Shown in pieces: positions 7,847 to 16,612 of a stretch of DNA of 64,000 bases. The DNA lies in the NCBI GenBank assembly GCA_964537055.1, contig CAZHYV010000007.1:124001-188000 (forward strand). The letters are read 5' to 3'. A program made the position numbers and the translations under genes. How positions within the stretch are numbered: the stretch's first letter is position 1; the number at the start of each line of letters is the position of its first letter. Origin of the DNA: CAZHYV01 sp964537055 (GTDB taxonomy: Bacteria > Myxococcota_A > Polyangia > Palsa-1104 > JAEUJZ01). The notes under the pieces are model-generated. The model saw only the letters and a program-made list of their open reading frames with translations. It ran no database searches and was not told the origin of the DNA.

Positions 7847-9163
7847 ATGAAGTTACTATCAGAAACTCCCTTTTTGACCCCAGATCGCATGATTCGTATG
7901 TACGAATTTCCTAACGGACTAAGGGCCCTCCTTCTTAAGGATGCAGCCGCCCCAGTCGTAGCGTACCAAACTTGGTTTCGGGTCGGCTCCCGTCGTGAGA
8001 AACTTGGGACGACGGGCATAGCCCACCTCTTTGAGCATCTTATGTTCAATGAAACCGAGCATCTGAAGCCTGGTGAGCTTGATCGGATGATCGAGCTGCG
8101 AGGAGGACACACAAACGCTGCCACCTGGGTCGATTGGACGTACTACCAAAACGATCTGCCTGCGAGTGAGCTTGAACTTATTATCCGGCTTGAAGCAGAC
8201 CGGATGGCCCACCTGGTGCTTCATTCTCCCCAACTAGAATCAGAACGCGAAGTCGTCATGAATGAGCGGAGATTTGTGGTTGAAGACAATGTGGATGGGT
8301 TTATGAGCGAACAGCTGTTTCAGCTTGCGTTTACGAAACATCCGTACCACTGGCCTACCATCGGGTTTATGCAGGACATCCAAGCTATTTCTCTTGAAGA
8401 TGCGCGTTCGTTTTATAGAACGTATTACGCTCCCAACCAAGCAACCCTCGTGGTGGTTGGAGACATCGATGAGCAAAAGACGCTCGATTGGATTGAACAA
8501 TATTATGGGCAGATCAAACCTCAATCAATTCCAAAGGAAGAATTCGTTAAGGAACCTCCTCAAGAGAAAGAACGTCGGTCCACCTTTGTCAAGCCAGTTG
8601 TTACAGAGCGTCTTTTGATTGGGTACAAAGCTCCAGAATTTTTAGATCCAAGGCACCTCCGTTTGCAAATTCTGGCAGACATCCTCCTAGGGGGACCCTC
8701 CTCAAGGCTGTATCGAGAACTCATTGTCGAAAAAGAGATTGCCTCCTCTGCGGACGTAGACATCACCCCCTTTCGCGACCCTGGGATGTTCCAGATTCGG
8801 GTCACCCTGCAGCAAGGGCATAAGGCACAAGAGGCAGAGGAATGTATCTATGCCCAGCTTCGTAGTATCCAAGAGCACGGCCCGACGCAGGATGAGGTAG
8901 ACCGAGCCAAGGCTCGGTTTCTGACAGGGTTTTATTTGGGCTTGCAAACAGCCCATGGAAAAGCGGCGGCGCTGGGTGAGCATGAAATTACTGCTGGGGA
9001 TTACCGAAATCTGTTTCGTTCGGTGGACGAGTTCAAGAAGGTCTCTGTGCAGCAAATTCAGGACGCTGCACGTACGTTCTTTCGCCCTGAGGCGAGAACA
9101 GTTATTATTGCGACACCTGAGGCGCAGCCTTCCCAACCCCCACCAAAAACCGCACATCCTTAA
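7847..9163 (+). CDS. M16 family zinc metallopeptidase
   Basis: A 438-residue protein of the pitrilysin/insulinase family, which degrades peptides in a closed chamber made by two half-barrels. The inverted zinc motif HLFEH is at residues 60-64, and the downstream glutamate-bearing ESEREVVMNERR segment is near 138, so this copy should be catalytic. The second domain carries the usual R/Y region LLGGPSSRLYRELIVEK. There is no signal peptide, suggesting a cytoplasmic enzyme. AGGA lies eight bases before the ATG. It follows the ccm operon by nine bases and may be cotranscribed. Its last 20 codons overlap the convergent DciA-like gene. No inactive partner subunit is adjacent. Confidence 0.85.
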   Translation: MKLLSETPFLTPDRMIRMYEFPNGLRALLLKDAAAPVVAYQTWFRVGSRREKLGTTGIAHLFEHLMFNETEHLKPGELDRMIELRGGHTNAATWVDWTYYQNDLPASELELIIRLEADRMAHLVLHSPQLESEREVVMNERRFVVEDNVDGFMSEQLFQLAFTKHPYHWPTIGFMQDIQAISLEDARSFYRTYYAPNQATLVVVGDIDEQKTLDWIEQYYGQIKPQSIPKEEFVKEPPQEKERRSTFVKPVVTERLLIGYKAPEFLDPRHLRLQILADILLGGPSSRLYRELIVEKEIASSADVDITPFRDPGMFQIRVTLQQGHKAQEAEECIYAQLRSIQEHGPTQDEVDRAKARFLTGFYLGLQTAHGKAAALGEHEITAGDYRNLFRSVDEFKKVSVQQIQDAARTFFRPEARTVIIATPEAQPSQPPPKTAHP

Positions 9164-9533
9164 TTTGGCTCCCTCCAGGTTGCTGGTGAATTTTACTAAG
9201 TAGTTCCTCTTTCATCATGGTCATTTGCTGAAGCCAGGTCGAATGCACAAGACGAACATACAAAATGCCTCGAGAAATTCGTTCGGCCGTTGCATGTTGT
9301 GCCATAAAAGAACCACACGCCTCAGTAAACGCCTGAAGCGCTTGTGTTTTTTGTACCTGTCCTAAGACCCCAAGCTTTCTCAGTTTCTGAGTCACCAGCG
9401 TCCGAATCAATGAGGGTTCTTCTTGCAACTTTCGTCTTGTCATAGGGGTACGTGCGTTCATAACACACTGTGCAAAAATTTCCCGAGAATTTTCAAAAAA
9501 ATAAATTTTGTAAAAATGTCTTGTCTCATCCAA
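9105..9533 (-). CDS. DUF721 / DciA-like protein
   Basis: A protein of up to 142 residues. From about residue 40 it shows the DUF721 pattern: a helix containing QALQAFTEACGSFMAQHA, then SRGILYVRLVHSTWLQQMTM, then KEELLSKIHQ and a final IKDVRFLVG strand. DUF721 includes DciA, which loads or operates the replicative helicase in bacteria lacking DnaC or DnaI. The start is uncertain: ATGs at 9533, 9461 and 9443 all lack a clear ribosome site. The last 59 bases overlap the end of the M16 gene on the other strand. The DUF721 assignment is reasonable; the helicase role is inferred from the family. Confidence 0.65.
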   Translation of the reverse strand: MDETRHFYKIYFFENSREIFAQCVMNARTPMTRRKLQEEPSLIRTLVTQKLRKLGVLGQVQKTQALQAFTEACGSFMAQHATAERISRGILYVRLVHSTWLQQMTMMKEELLSKIHQQPGGSQIKDVRFLVGVGKAAPQVSQ

Positions 9534-9732
9534 GGGCTTGCTTCAAGCTAGGCATTTAAAGAGATGTCGAGATTACATATAGCCTTAAAAAACAGGTTTA
9601 GGTTCAAAGAGATAGAAGCGATCGGGCTAGGAAAGCAAGAAGAAATGGTTGCATATGTAGGGAAATCGGCGTAAACTGAATATACGAGCGGTCAAAGGTT
9701 GCCGCAGCCTCTCGGATCAGGAGGGATATTTT

Positions 9733-11382
9733 ATGAATTCACATTCTACATTTCGATTACGCATTCTCTCTCTCTCCTTGCTATGTTTGGTTGGGGCAGG
9801 CCAGGCCGCATTCGGGGGTAACAATCTTCAGCCCGGCGGTTCGAATGGGTTTGATATCCAGCCTTTTCGTCCCACGCCGGCTCCTAGAGACTTGATCATT
9901 GCACCTCAAACACAACCGATTTCGCATTTGTCTGTCTCGGCAGGAGTTTATTTAAGTTTTTCCTTAGACCCATTTTCTTTTAAAAATACCGGCGCCGCTC
10001 TTATTAAGAATCGAGTTCAACTGGACCTTATGGCCGCGTTTGGTATTGGAGATTGGGTTGAATTTGGGGCGGTATTCCCGATTATTTTATTCCAAGATAC
10101 AGATATTCCCCGTTCTCAAGGGTATTTAAATACGACTGTAATCGGTGATTTAAGCCTCATGGCGAAGGCTCCTATCATCAGGCGTCGCTCTTGGGAAAAA
10201 GGCTGGGGGCTAGCGCTCGCCTTCCGGATGAATTTCCCAACGGGGTTTCAAGACGATTTTGCAGGGGATGGAACATTTACTTACAACCCAACGGCCATTG
10301 TTGATTACCGGTTTGGCACCGGGATTTTGATTACCTTTCAAGCAGGCGTTTATCTACGGCCAGGGATCTCATACGATCAATTCTCGATGAATACTACCTT
10401 TACCTCAGCGTTGGCAGCTGAGGTTCCCGTCATTCGTAGCCGAGGGCTTGGTCTTTTGGGCGGAGTCTATGTAAATGTACCCACCTTAGACCTAGCTACA
10501 TTGCCCAACGAAATGCGTAATCAGGCCAACGCACGAAAAATTGCTGCAGAGGCGATGTTTGGTATCCGTTGGTATAGCTCCATGGGTCTTACATTTACTA
10601 CAGGGCTTAACTTTGGGATGGATTGTGGCTTTGGTATTCCCACCTTCCGGTACTTTTTAGCCGTAGTTTGGGTACCGAAAAAATCAAGAGAATATCAAGC
10701 CATTGAAGATTTTAAGAATCCGCCGGATATCGACAATGATGGCTTGGTGGGCGATGACGATCTATGTCCCGAAGAAGCAGGGCCAAAAGAAAACAAGGGT
10801 TGTCCAGATACAGACCGTGACTATGATACGGTGGTTGATCGTCTGGATAAGTGTCCTTATGTTCCGGGCCTGCCTATCTATCAAGGCTGCCCACGGGTCT
10901 ACATCGAGCAGAACATGATTAAGCTCATGGAAAAGGTAAACTTTGCCACAGACCAAGACGTCATCCTCCTAGAGTCGTTCCCTGTCTTAGACGATGTGGC
11001 CAAGCTTCTTGTTGCGCATCCTGAGATTCTGGAAGTTCAAATTCAGGGGCATACCGATTCTCGGGCAAGTGCCGAGTTTAACTTGGATCTCTCAGAACGC
11101 AGGGCTAAGTCGGTAAAACGTGCCCTGATAGCTCGAGGAATTTCAGAAAAACGGCTTGAGACCAAGGCCTTTGGAAAAACCATGCCTATTATTCAAAACG
11201 CGCAGACCGAGCAAGATATGGCGGTGAACCGTCGGGTTGAGTTCGTGATTATGAAGCAGGGGGCACCTCCCATTCAGGCAGCCGCAGCAACCCGAGGCAC
11301 GACCTCGGGTGCTAATGCCCCAGCCACGACCACCTCTTCCAGTACCTCGGCTTCGAACGCGCCAAAACCTTCTCCAGCATAA
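9733..11382 (+). CDS. OmpA-family outer membrane protein with thrombospondin type 3 repeats
   Basis: A 549-residue envelope protein. A signal peptide covers about residues 1-28. Residues 50-325 form alternating beta-strand sequence, consistent with an outer-membrane barrel. Calcium-binding type 3 repeats follow (DIDNDGLVGDDDLCPEEAG and PDTDRDYDTVVDRLDKCP, about 332-385), then an OmpA C-terminal domain (about 400-515) with QIQGHTDSRASAEFNLDLS and NRRVEFVI, the motifs that bind peptidoglycan diaminopimelate. The tail is low-complexity A/T/S/P. GGAGG is nine bases before the ATG. It is probably monocistronic and ties the outer membrane to the wall. Confidence 0.85.
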   Translation: MNSHSTFRLRILSLSLLCLVGAGQAAFGGNNLQPGGSNGFDIQPFRPTPAPRDLIIAPQTQPISHLSVSAGVYLSFSLDPFSFKNTGAALIKNRVQLDLMAAFGIGDWVEFGAVFPIILFQDTDIPRSQGYLNTTVIGDLSLMAKAPIIRRRSWEKGWGLALAFRMNFPTGFQDDFAGDGTFTYNPTAIVDYRFGTGILITFQAGVYLRPGISYDQFSMNTTFTSALAAEVPVIRSRGLGLLGGVYVNVPTLDLATLPNEMRNQANARKIAAEAMFGIRWYSSMGLTFTTGLNFGMDCGFGIPTFRYFLAVVWVPKKSREYQAIEDFKNPPDIDNDGLVGDDDLCPEEAGPKENKGCPDTDRDYDTVVDRLDKCPYVPGLPIYQGCPRVYIEQNMIKLMEKVNFATDQDVILLESFPVLDDVAKLLVAHPEILEVQIQGHTDSRASAEFNLDLSERRAKSVKRALIARGISEKRLETKAFGKTMPIIQNAQTEQDMAVNRRVEFVIMKQGAPPIQAAAATRGTTSGANAPATTTSSSTSASNAPKPSPA

Positions 11383-11463
11383 GTATCTTCTCCTCCAAAA
11401 AAGAGGACTCGCTAAGATTGGTTTGCTTAATATTGAAACTTATCTCATATTACAACCGAACAT

Positions 11464-11504
11464 CACCTCATTAGGCACTGGGATGCCTAATACTATTCGA
11501 GGTG
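11464..11504. other. Nested inverted repeat after the OmpA gene
   Basis: A perfect 8-bp stem ATTAGGCA / TGCCTAAT with a 6-base loop lies at 11470-11491. It is enclosed by a second pair, CACCTC at 11464-11469 and GAGGTG at 11499-11504. No T-run follows, so it is not a standard intrinsic terminator. It could be an mRNA 3' stem-loop or a protein-binding site. The rest of 11383-11681 holds no convincing gene; an AAGGAGG ribosome site for the next gene lies at its end. Confidence 0.4.
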
Positions 11505-11681
11505 TTCACACAAACGCATCCTGCTCCTGAGCTTTACCCTTTATCTAGCTGACTTTTATCTTGATTTTTGGAAGCGCCTTATTATATGGGGAATAAATTG
11601 AGGCCGATTTCGTAAATTTCTATCGAAACTCAAGATTTTTAACATCAGTGGTAACCATTCACTTTAACCAAGGAGGAATAT

Positions 11682-12701
11682 ATGTCTATTCTCTCAAAAA
11701 GAATCTTTTTACTCATATTAAGTAGTATGGGAATCTGTTTTCTTTCTAATAGCAACGCATTTGCACTTGCGGCTTTAGCTTGCAATCCTTACCGTATTGA
11801 TTTTGGAGTGCAGAAAATCGATGCTCCAGCGGTAGAAAGGACCATTTTATGCCAAAGCATACATCCCAATCCTATCAAAATCGTAAAGGTTTCTCTAAAG
11901 GGAAATAGTTCTCAATTTGATTTGAAAAAAACTCTCTCGGTTCAAGAAGGCATTTTTCGTAATGGAGAAACATTCGAGCTAGTGATTGGTTTTGTCCCTA
12001 CGGAGCAACCCATAGGTCAACGTTCAGCATTTGTTGATTCTCTTCAAATATCAGTTTTTGATGTCACAGCCAATAAAACGCTTGAACCCTCTAATACAAT
12101 AGATCGGCCTATCACACTCCGAGGTGCAGGTACTCCTCTTGATTACACCTTAGATCAGTCCCAACTTTTCTTCGAGAAGCCAAGCAGCCCTCCTAATGTT
12201 CCAATTCCAGTCAAAGGTTCTCTTATCTTGACATATATAGGTACCAAAAAGGGATATTTTAAAGCTGGAGGACATAATCTAATTCCATTACCAGTAGGAG
12301 GAACGGATAAAGACTCTTTTAAGCGTTTACTTTCAGAGAGTTTTTCTATGGAGCCTGGAGAATCGCTTGAGATCCCTTTCGAATTCCAGGCAAAAGATGA
12401 CAAACCATCCTATGAGGCTCAGGCAAATATTTCTGTAGGGCCCTATGATCTCCCAGACACTATTCAAATTCCCCTAGTAGCATCTGCTTTAAATCCTGGA
12501 GCAGATCCTCCTGAAAGTCTCTACTTTAATTACCGTTCAGGTGGGTTTTTCAAAACAGCTGGTACTTGTAGCATGACCCCCTTAGGTATGGAAAATCTTA
12601 ACTATGGAAGCTTACCATTTTTAGGAATTGCTGTAATGATTTATGGCATGTTGGCACTTCTTCTCTACCGACGAAGTTGCGGGGCTGCTCTCCAAAAATG
12701 A
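11682..12701 (+). CDS. Secreted Ig-like surface protein with C-terminal membrane anchor
   Basis: A 339-residue protein, AT-rich compared with its neighbours. A signal peptide (about 1-30) is followed by ACNPYRIDFGVQKIDAPAVERT, the strand pattern of choice-of-anchor D / ASH-type immunoglobulin-like domains, and probably a second such domain (roughly 155-280). Near the C-terminus GTCSMTPLG precedes one membrane helix (about 308-330) and a short basic end, LLLYRRSC. A cysteine-containing spacer, helix and arginines make a layout like the MYXO-CTERM and other sorting tails, but the motif match is imperfect. AAGGAGG lies just before the ATG. The function is unknown; surface exposure is inferred. 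Confidence 0.6.
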   Translation: MSILSKRIFLLILSSMGICFLSNSNAFALAALACNPYRIDFGVQKIDAPAVERTILCQSIHPNPIKIVKVSLKGNSSQFDLKKTLSVQEGIFRNGETFELVIGFVPTEQPIGQRSAFVDSLQISVFDVTANKTLEPSNTIDRPITLRGAGTPLDYTLDQSQLFFEKPSSPPNVPIPVKGSLILTYIGTKKGYFKAGGHNLIPLPVGGTDKDSFKRLLSESFSMEPGESLEIPFEFQAKDDKPSYEAQANISVGPYDLPDTIQIPLVASALNPGADPPESLYFNYRSGGFFKTAGTCSMTPLGMENLNYGSLPFLGIAVMIYGMLALLLYRRSCGAALQK

Positions 12702-12755
12702 AAGCCTAGAATCTGCATAATTTTGCTTCCCCTGAAGGCCGCTCCCATGATTTTC

Positions 12756-15299
12756 CTAACCTAACCTCGTAGGATCTCCTCTTCCTTCAAGGGCTTCTCT
12801 CTCTTCTTTTGTTAGCAACTGATCCAAGGAAAGCGATAACGCTGATGCTATCGAGGGCATCGCATGCGCCCAGGTACAGCGGTTGACAAAAAGCATCCCT
12901 GCGGTGTCCAAAGTTCCTCCCTGGTTGAGATACCCTAAAACCTTCGTGGATTTCGTGCACAATGGCTCAAGAACTCCTCTAAGAATATGGGGCCGGGTAT
13001 GACTAAAAAAGATCCTGACCGCACTAGAAGAAGGGAACAGGGCCTCTTTCACTTCTTTAGGGACCATGGCCTCCCCCTCCATATCATCGCGCGCTTCTCT
13101 AAACCTGCCTGGTTCTATCATCGAAATCACCCGATGAGGGATCGAATGTTCTCGAAGCCGGTCGGATGCTTTTAGCGCCTCCAACAGCTGATAGGCTCCA
13201 ACCGCTATCAATAGTACCTTCGCCTGAGCAGCAGACTCACCGCACCCCAAAACAGCAGATTCATCGCGCACCAATATGGCCCCGTTCTGTACAAGTTCCC
13301 GGGCCTGCTCCTTGGTAAATTGGCTGGGTACAGGACGCTTGGGTACAACCAAGGTCCAAATCCTGCCCTGGGTTTGGTAGACTGCTTCCAGCGCCGCTAT
13401 CGCGCTGTTTGCATCCACTGGAAACAGAACTCTCGAACCATCGCTCATCTCCCCCAAAAGTGCCTCACACATCGTTGGGTCTTGGTGCGATTGTTCGTTT
13501 TTCCCATTCTCAAAAGTATGGGATGTTAAGACCAAAGGCACAGATAACCAGCCAGGAGATTGGTCCAAAAGACGCTGGTGTCTTGCAAAAAGAAGCTCCT
13601 GCCGGACAGCCCCCAGCATCTTAGGCGCAAATGCCTCGTATGTTACGACAAGGTTGAGCCCTCCCTTGTTTGCCAAAGCTGCACAAACAACCGCCTCCTC
13701 ATTCAGCGCGGTAATCACACTTCCATCCACTGCCTCAGCCACGGAAGGTTCGGGCTGGGTCACCCGATGTTTTAGGCGATCCAAGGTCTCATTCATTCCA
13801 TTCGAGCGTAACTCGTCAGGGTTCCCTACACGCACCCGCAAATGAGGATTGGCAGCCACCAGCTGGCAAAAGTAGCGATCCAAACCCGTCATAGGAGAAA
13901 GCTCTTTCACAAACCTTTTACCGGATGCGCGCTTATGAGAAAGTATCTCTTCCTGACCCTGCCTAGAGGGCACCTCCGTCTCGTTCTGATGAGAGGGCAG
14001 CTCCGTCTGGAAGGGTGGCTCGATTTGGGCATGGAGCGACACGTTGCGCTTGGCACAAGCGTGGTCTTTTTCTTTAGGCCGTCCTGTAAATGCATGGTTG
14101 TTGAGGAGCCTTACTGCACTTGTAAGCTCGGGAAGCGGGACCCATAAGCCTCGGCTTCCCTGGTTAAATTGGTGTCGCGCCTCTTCGTCTGTTTTTGGAC
14201 TTTTCCCCAGGGGAAGATTGTGCGCCAGATTTGTCCCTGCACCCGGGAATCCGTATCCCTTGATGGTTTCAGCAATCCCGTAAGGTAGCTTGATCGGGTA
14301 CGAAGTTAATCCCTGTCCCGCCGCATGTCCCGCCTGCTCTAGCCGCTCTTCCATTTCTAGAATAGCCCAGGCGATATCAGCCGGGTCACGTCCGTCGATT
14401 TCAACAGGATCAAATCCATGCAGGCGTAAATAGTCGGCAAGCCACCCAGTGCCTCCTTCTTGCGCGAGCAGGCTCCGCTGCTCGATTCTCCTTCCATTTG
14501 CAATCAAAATCGGAGTCACAAGCCCACAGTCTTCCGCGCGCCACCACCTTGGTGCCCAATCGCTGCCTCTCTGTTCCTCAAAAGCTCCATCTGATAAAAA
14601 CGCCACAAGCCGCTCTTGAGGTAGAGGGGTATGGACATACTGAAGCTCAGCAAAGCCCAAAAACCCACCTTCTAGGATGCCCCCCGCCGTGTTGGGATTG
14701 ACGTGACTGCCCAGCGGAGAACTGGGGATGCCGCTTGGGGTAAGTTTGTACGAATAAAAATCCTGCACAAATTTTGTCAACCCCTCATCAGAGAAAGAGT
14801 AACGTGCTGCATGAGAGGGCGTCATATTTTCGACAAGCACATTGGTTGCATCAATCGCAGAAACGCAATGCCCTTGCCCCATCATCCATGACCGGGTAAG
14901 TCCTGTTAAGGCATTTGCTAGGAGGTACCCCACATAGGCAGGTACCATATTTAGCGATCCTCCTGTATGCCCCTCAGGGTGCTCTTTAAAGTCATCAGCC
15001 TCAAGACCACGCCCATCAGTGTACACACGACGTGCATAGGTCGCATGAACCACCAGCCACATTCCTGCGCAGGCAATTCGGTCTGCCGCAGCCAAAAGTG
15101 CATAGGCCTGCTCAAGGCTAGGAATGCGGCCCTGCGCATGAAGAAGCAGAAGCTTCTCATAGAGCCGAACCTGCGTGCGTTCAATATGCCGGATGACCCC
15201 GTAACCTGCTGCAAAATGGGCAAACAAGGGTGTATTTTCACGGTAGAGGCGAGCAAGTTCAGCATACTCATAGGAAACAGCAAATCGATGTTGGTTCAT
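12756..15299 (-). CDS. Divergent phosphoketolase-family thiamine diphosphate enzyme
   Basis: An 847-residue protein that reads as a divergent phosphoketolase, the enzyme that splits xylulose 5-phosphate or fructose 6-phosphate with phosphate to give acetyl phosphate. It keeps EGHTGGSLN near residue 109 (where classical enzymes have HWGxxPG), GQGHCVSA near 141, SHVNPNTAGGILEGGFLGFA around 198-217 and LSDGAFEEQRG near 235, in the family order. Many residues differ from classical Xfp, so substrate or reaction may differ; some relatives carry other names in databases. A segment of about 60 residues (roughly 405-470) is a low-complexity insertion with repeated E(L/V)PS(H/R)Q-type units. Pairing with acetate kinase ten bases upstream in the same direction supports acetyl phosphate as product. 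Confidence 0.72.
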   Translation of the reverse strand: MNQHRFAVSYEYAELARLYRENTPLFAHFAAGYGVIRHIERTQVRLYEKLLLLHAQGRIPSLEQAYALLAAADRIACAGMWLVVHATYARRVYTDGRGLEADDFKEHPEGHTGGSLNMVPAYVGYLLANALTGLTRSWMMGQGHCVSAIDATNVLVENMTPSHAARYSFSDEGLTKFVQDFYSYKLTPSGIPSSPLGSHVNPNTAGGILEGGFLGFAELQYVHTPLPQERLVAFLSDGAFEEQRGSDWAPRWWRAEDCGLVTPILIANGRRIEQRSLLAQEGGTGWLADYLRLHGFDPVEIDGRDPADIAWAILEMEERLEQAGHAAGQGLTSYPIKLPYGIAETIKGYGFPGAGTNLAHNLPLGKSPKTDEEARHQFNQGSRGLWVPLPELTSAVRLLNNHAFTGRPKEKDHACAKRNVSLHAQIEPPFQTELPSHQNETEVPSRQGQEEILSHKRASGKRFVKELSPMTGLDRYFCQLVAANPHLRVRVGNPDELRSNGMNETLDRLKHRVTQPEPSVAEAVDGSVITALNEEAVVCAALANKGGLNLVVTYEAFAPKMLGAVRQELLFARHQRLLDQSPGWLSVPLVLTSHTFENGKNEQSHQDPTMCEALLGEMSDGSRVLFPVDANSAIAALEAVYQTQGRIWTLVVPKRPVPSQFTKEQARELVQNGAILVRDESAVLGCGESAAQAKVLLIAVGAYQLLEALKASDRLREHSIPHRVISMIEPGRFREARDDMEGEAMVPKEVKEALFPSSSAVRIFFSHTRPHILRGVLEPLCTKSTKVLGYLNQGGTLDTAGMLFVNRCTWAHAMPSIASALSLSLDQLLTKEEREALEGRGDPTRLG

Positions 15300-15308
15300 A
15301 AATGTACT

Positions 15309-16418
15309 CTACCCCCCAAATCCCGAAAGTAAAGGGCTTGCATGCGCAAGAAGCAGGTCTTCTTCTTGGGTAGGGGTGACCCAAACTTCGACGTTGCTCC
15401 CTTGCGCATGAATGGCAGAGTTGGTCCCAACGACTTGCCTATTGGTCTCGGGGTCTAGCACAATACCAAATAAGTCAAGTGGTTTCAGGATCCTCTCCCG
15501 GATCATGGGTGCATTCTCACCAACGCCACCCCCCATAAGAATTGCATCGATCCCACCCAAAATTGTTATATAGGCACCTATATATTTTCGAACTCGATAG
15601 CAATATATGTCGATCGCGAGCTGTGCCCTTGGATCTTGAGAATCCAATAGGTCTCTCATATCCGAAGAAATACCGGATATTCCTAAAAGGCCCGACTGCT
15701 CATTTAAAAGGGCCTCAAGTTCATCCAAAGAATAGTGATGATCTCGAAGCAACGAAAGGAGGAGTCCCGCATCTACATCCCCCGACCGGCTTGCCATAAC
15801 CAATCCCTCAAGCGGGGTAAACCCCATCGAGGTATCGATGGGCTGGCAACCTTTGATCGCAGTGATCGAGCAGCCTGACCCAAGTTGTAGGGTAATTATG
15901 CGAGCCTCCCTCTTCGAGCGTGTCGTTTTCTTTAGCCACGTTTTCCACATTCCCTCGTGGGCCAACCCATGAAATCCGAACCTACGAATTCCAAGCGATT
16001 CACACAACGAATACGGAAGTGCGTAGGTTGCAGCGACCGAGGGAAGATCTCGGTAGAAGGCAGTATCAAACACCCCGATCTGACGAGCCTTTGGGAACGA
16101 TCTGCGACAAATTGCTATCCAGTCTAGGGCCCATTTATGATGAAGAGGAGCTAACTTACCAAGACGAGCAATCTCAGCCTCGCTCTGTTCATTCAGCAAA
16201 CAGGGGGATGAGAGCATCTTTCCCCCGTGAACAACTCGATGAATGGTTGCGAAAGGAGCCTCGAGGTTATGGAAGGCAGAAGGCAGATCAACGACCACTC
16301 CCTCTTTCGGATGATCCTGGTGATGCACCAGGAGACGCTTGTAATAACCCCCTTGTTTTACAAAAGCATGAATGCGCACCGAGGAGCTACCTACGTTTAC
16401 TGTAAAGAGAGTACTCAT
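15309..16418 (-). CDS. ackA: Acetate kinase family protein
   Basis: Acetate kinase transfers phosphate between acetyl phosphate and ADP. At 369 residues it is a little shorter than the usual 400. The catalytic set is visible: NVGSSS with N8, HRVVHGG with R61, APLHH with H93, FDTAF with D118, GFHGLAH with H150, MASRSGD with R211 in place of the usual TRCGD, and a GGGVGEN segment near the end. The active site therefore looks complete although the surrounding motifs are drifted. It is the first gene of a two-gene operon with the phosphoketolase, an arrangement that yields ATP and acetate from sugar phosphates. It is divergent from the flavodoxin gene. Confidence 0.82.
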   Translation of the reverse strand: MSTLFTVNVGSSSVRIHAFVKQGGYYKRLLVHHQDHPKEGVVVDLPSAFHNLEAPFATIHRVVHGGKMLSSPCLLNEQSEAEIARLGKLAPLHHKWALDWIAICRRSFPKARQIGVFDTAFYRDLPSVAATYALPYSLCESLGIRRFGFHGLAHEGMWKTWLKKTTRSKREARIITLQLGSGCSITAIKGCQPIDTSMGFTPLEGLVMASRSGDVDAGLLLSLLRDHHYSLDELEALLNEQSGLLGISGISSDMRDLLDSQDPRAQLAIDIYCYRVRKYIGAYITILGGIDAILMGGGVGENAPMIRERILKPLDLFGIVLDPETNRQVVGTNSAIHAQGSNVEVWVTPTQEEDLLLAHASPLLSGFGG

Positions 16419-16536
16419 AAAAATTGCCTTTCAGAGGATCAAGAAGCAGAAGAGAAACCCATGTGACCATCGAACCGATTCTGGGTCAAGCTTCGTTTTC
16501 TTTGCTTTGAGTTTCTTTATTCTGTATTACATCTAA

Positions 16537-16563
16537 AGAGTTATCAAAGTAAGAGTTATCAAA
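16537..16563. promoter_or_regulatory. Tandem direct repeat between divergent genes
   Basis: AGAGTTATCAAA occurs twice, at 16537-16548 and 16552-16563, with a 15-base period. It lies about 50 bases before the flavodoxin-fusion start and about 120 bases before the ackA start. Paired direct repeats spaced near one and a half helical turns often bind a dimeric regulator. It is a candidate operator, but no regulator gene is adjacent. Confidence 0.35.
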
Positions 16564-16612
16564 ACCACAAGATCCTTTAAAGATAGGAATCTGGTCAAGA
16601 AAGGAGCAAACA

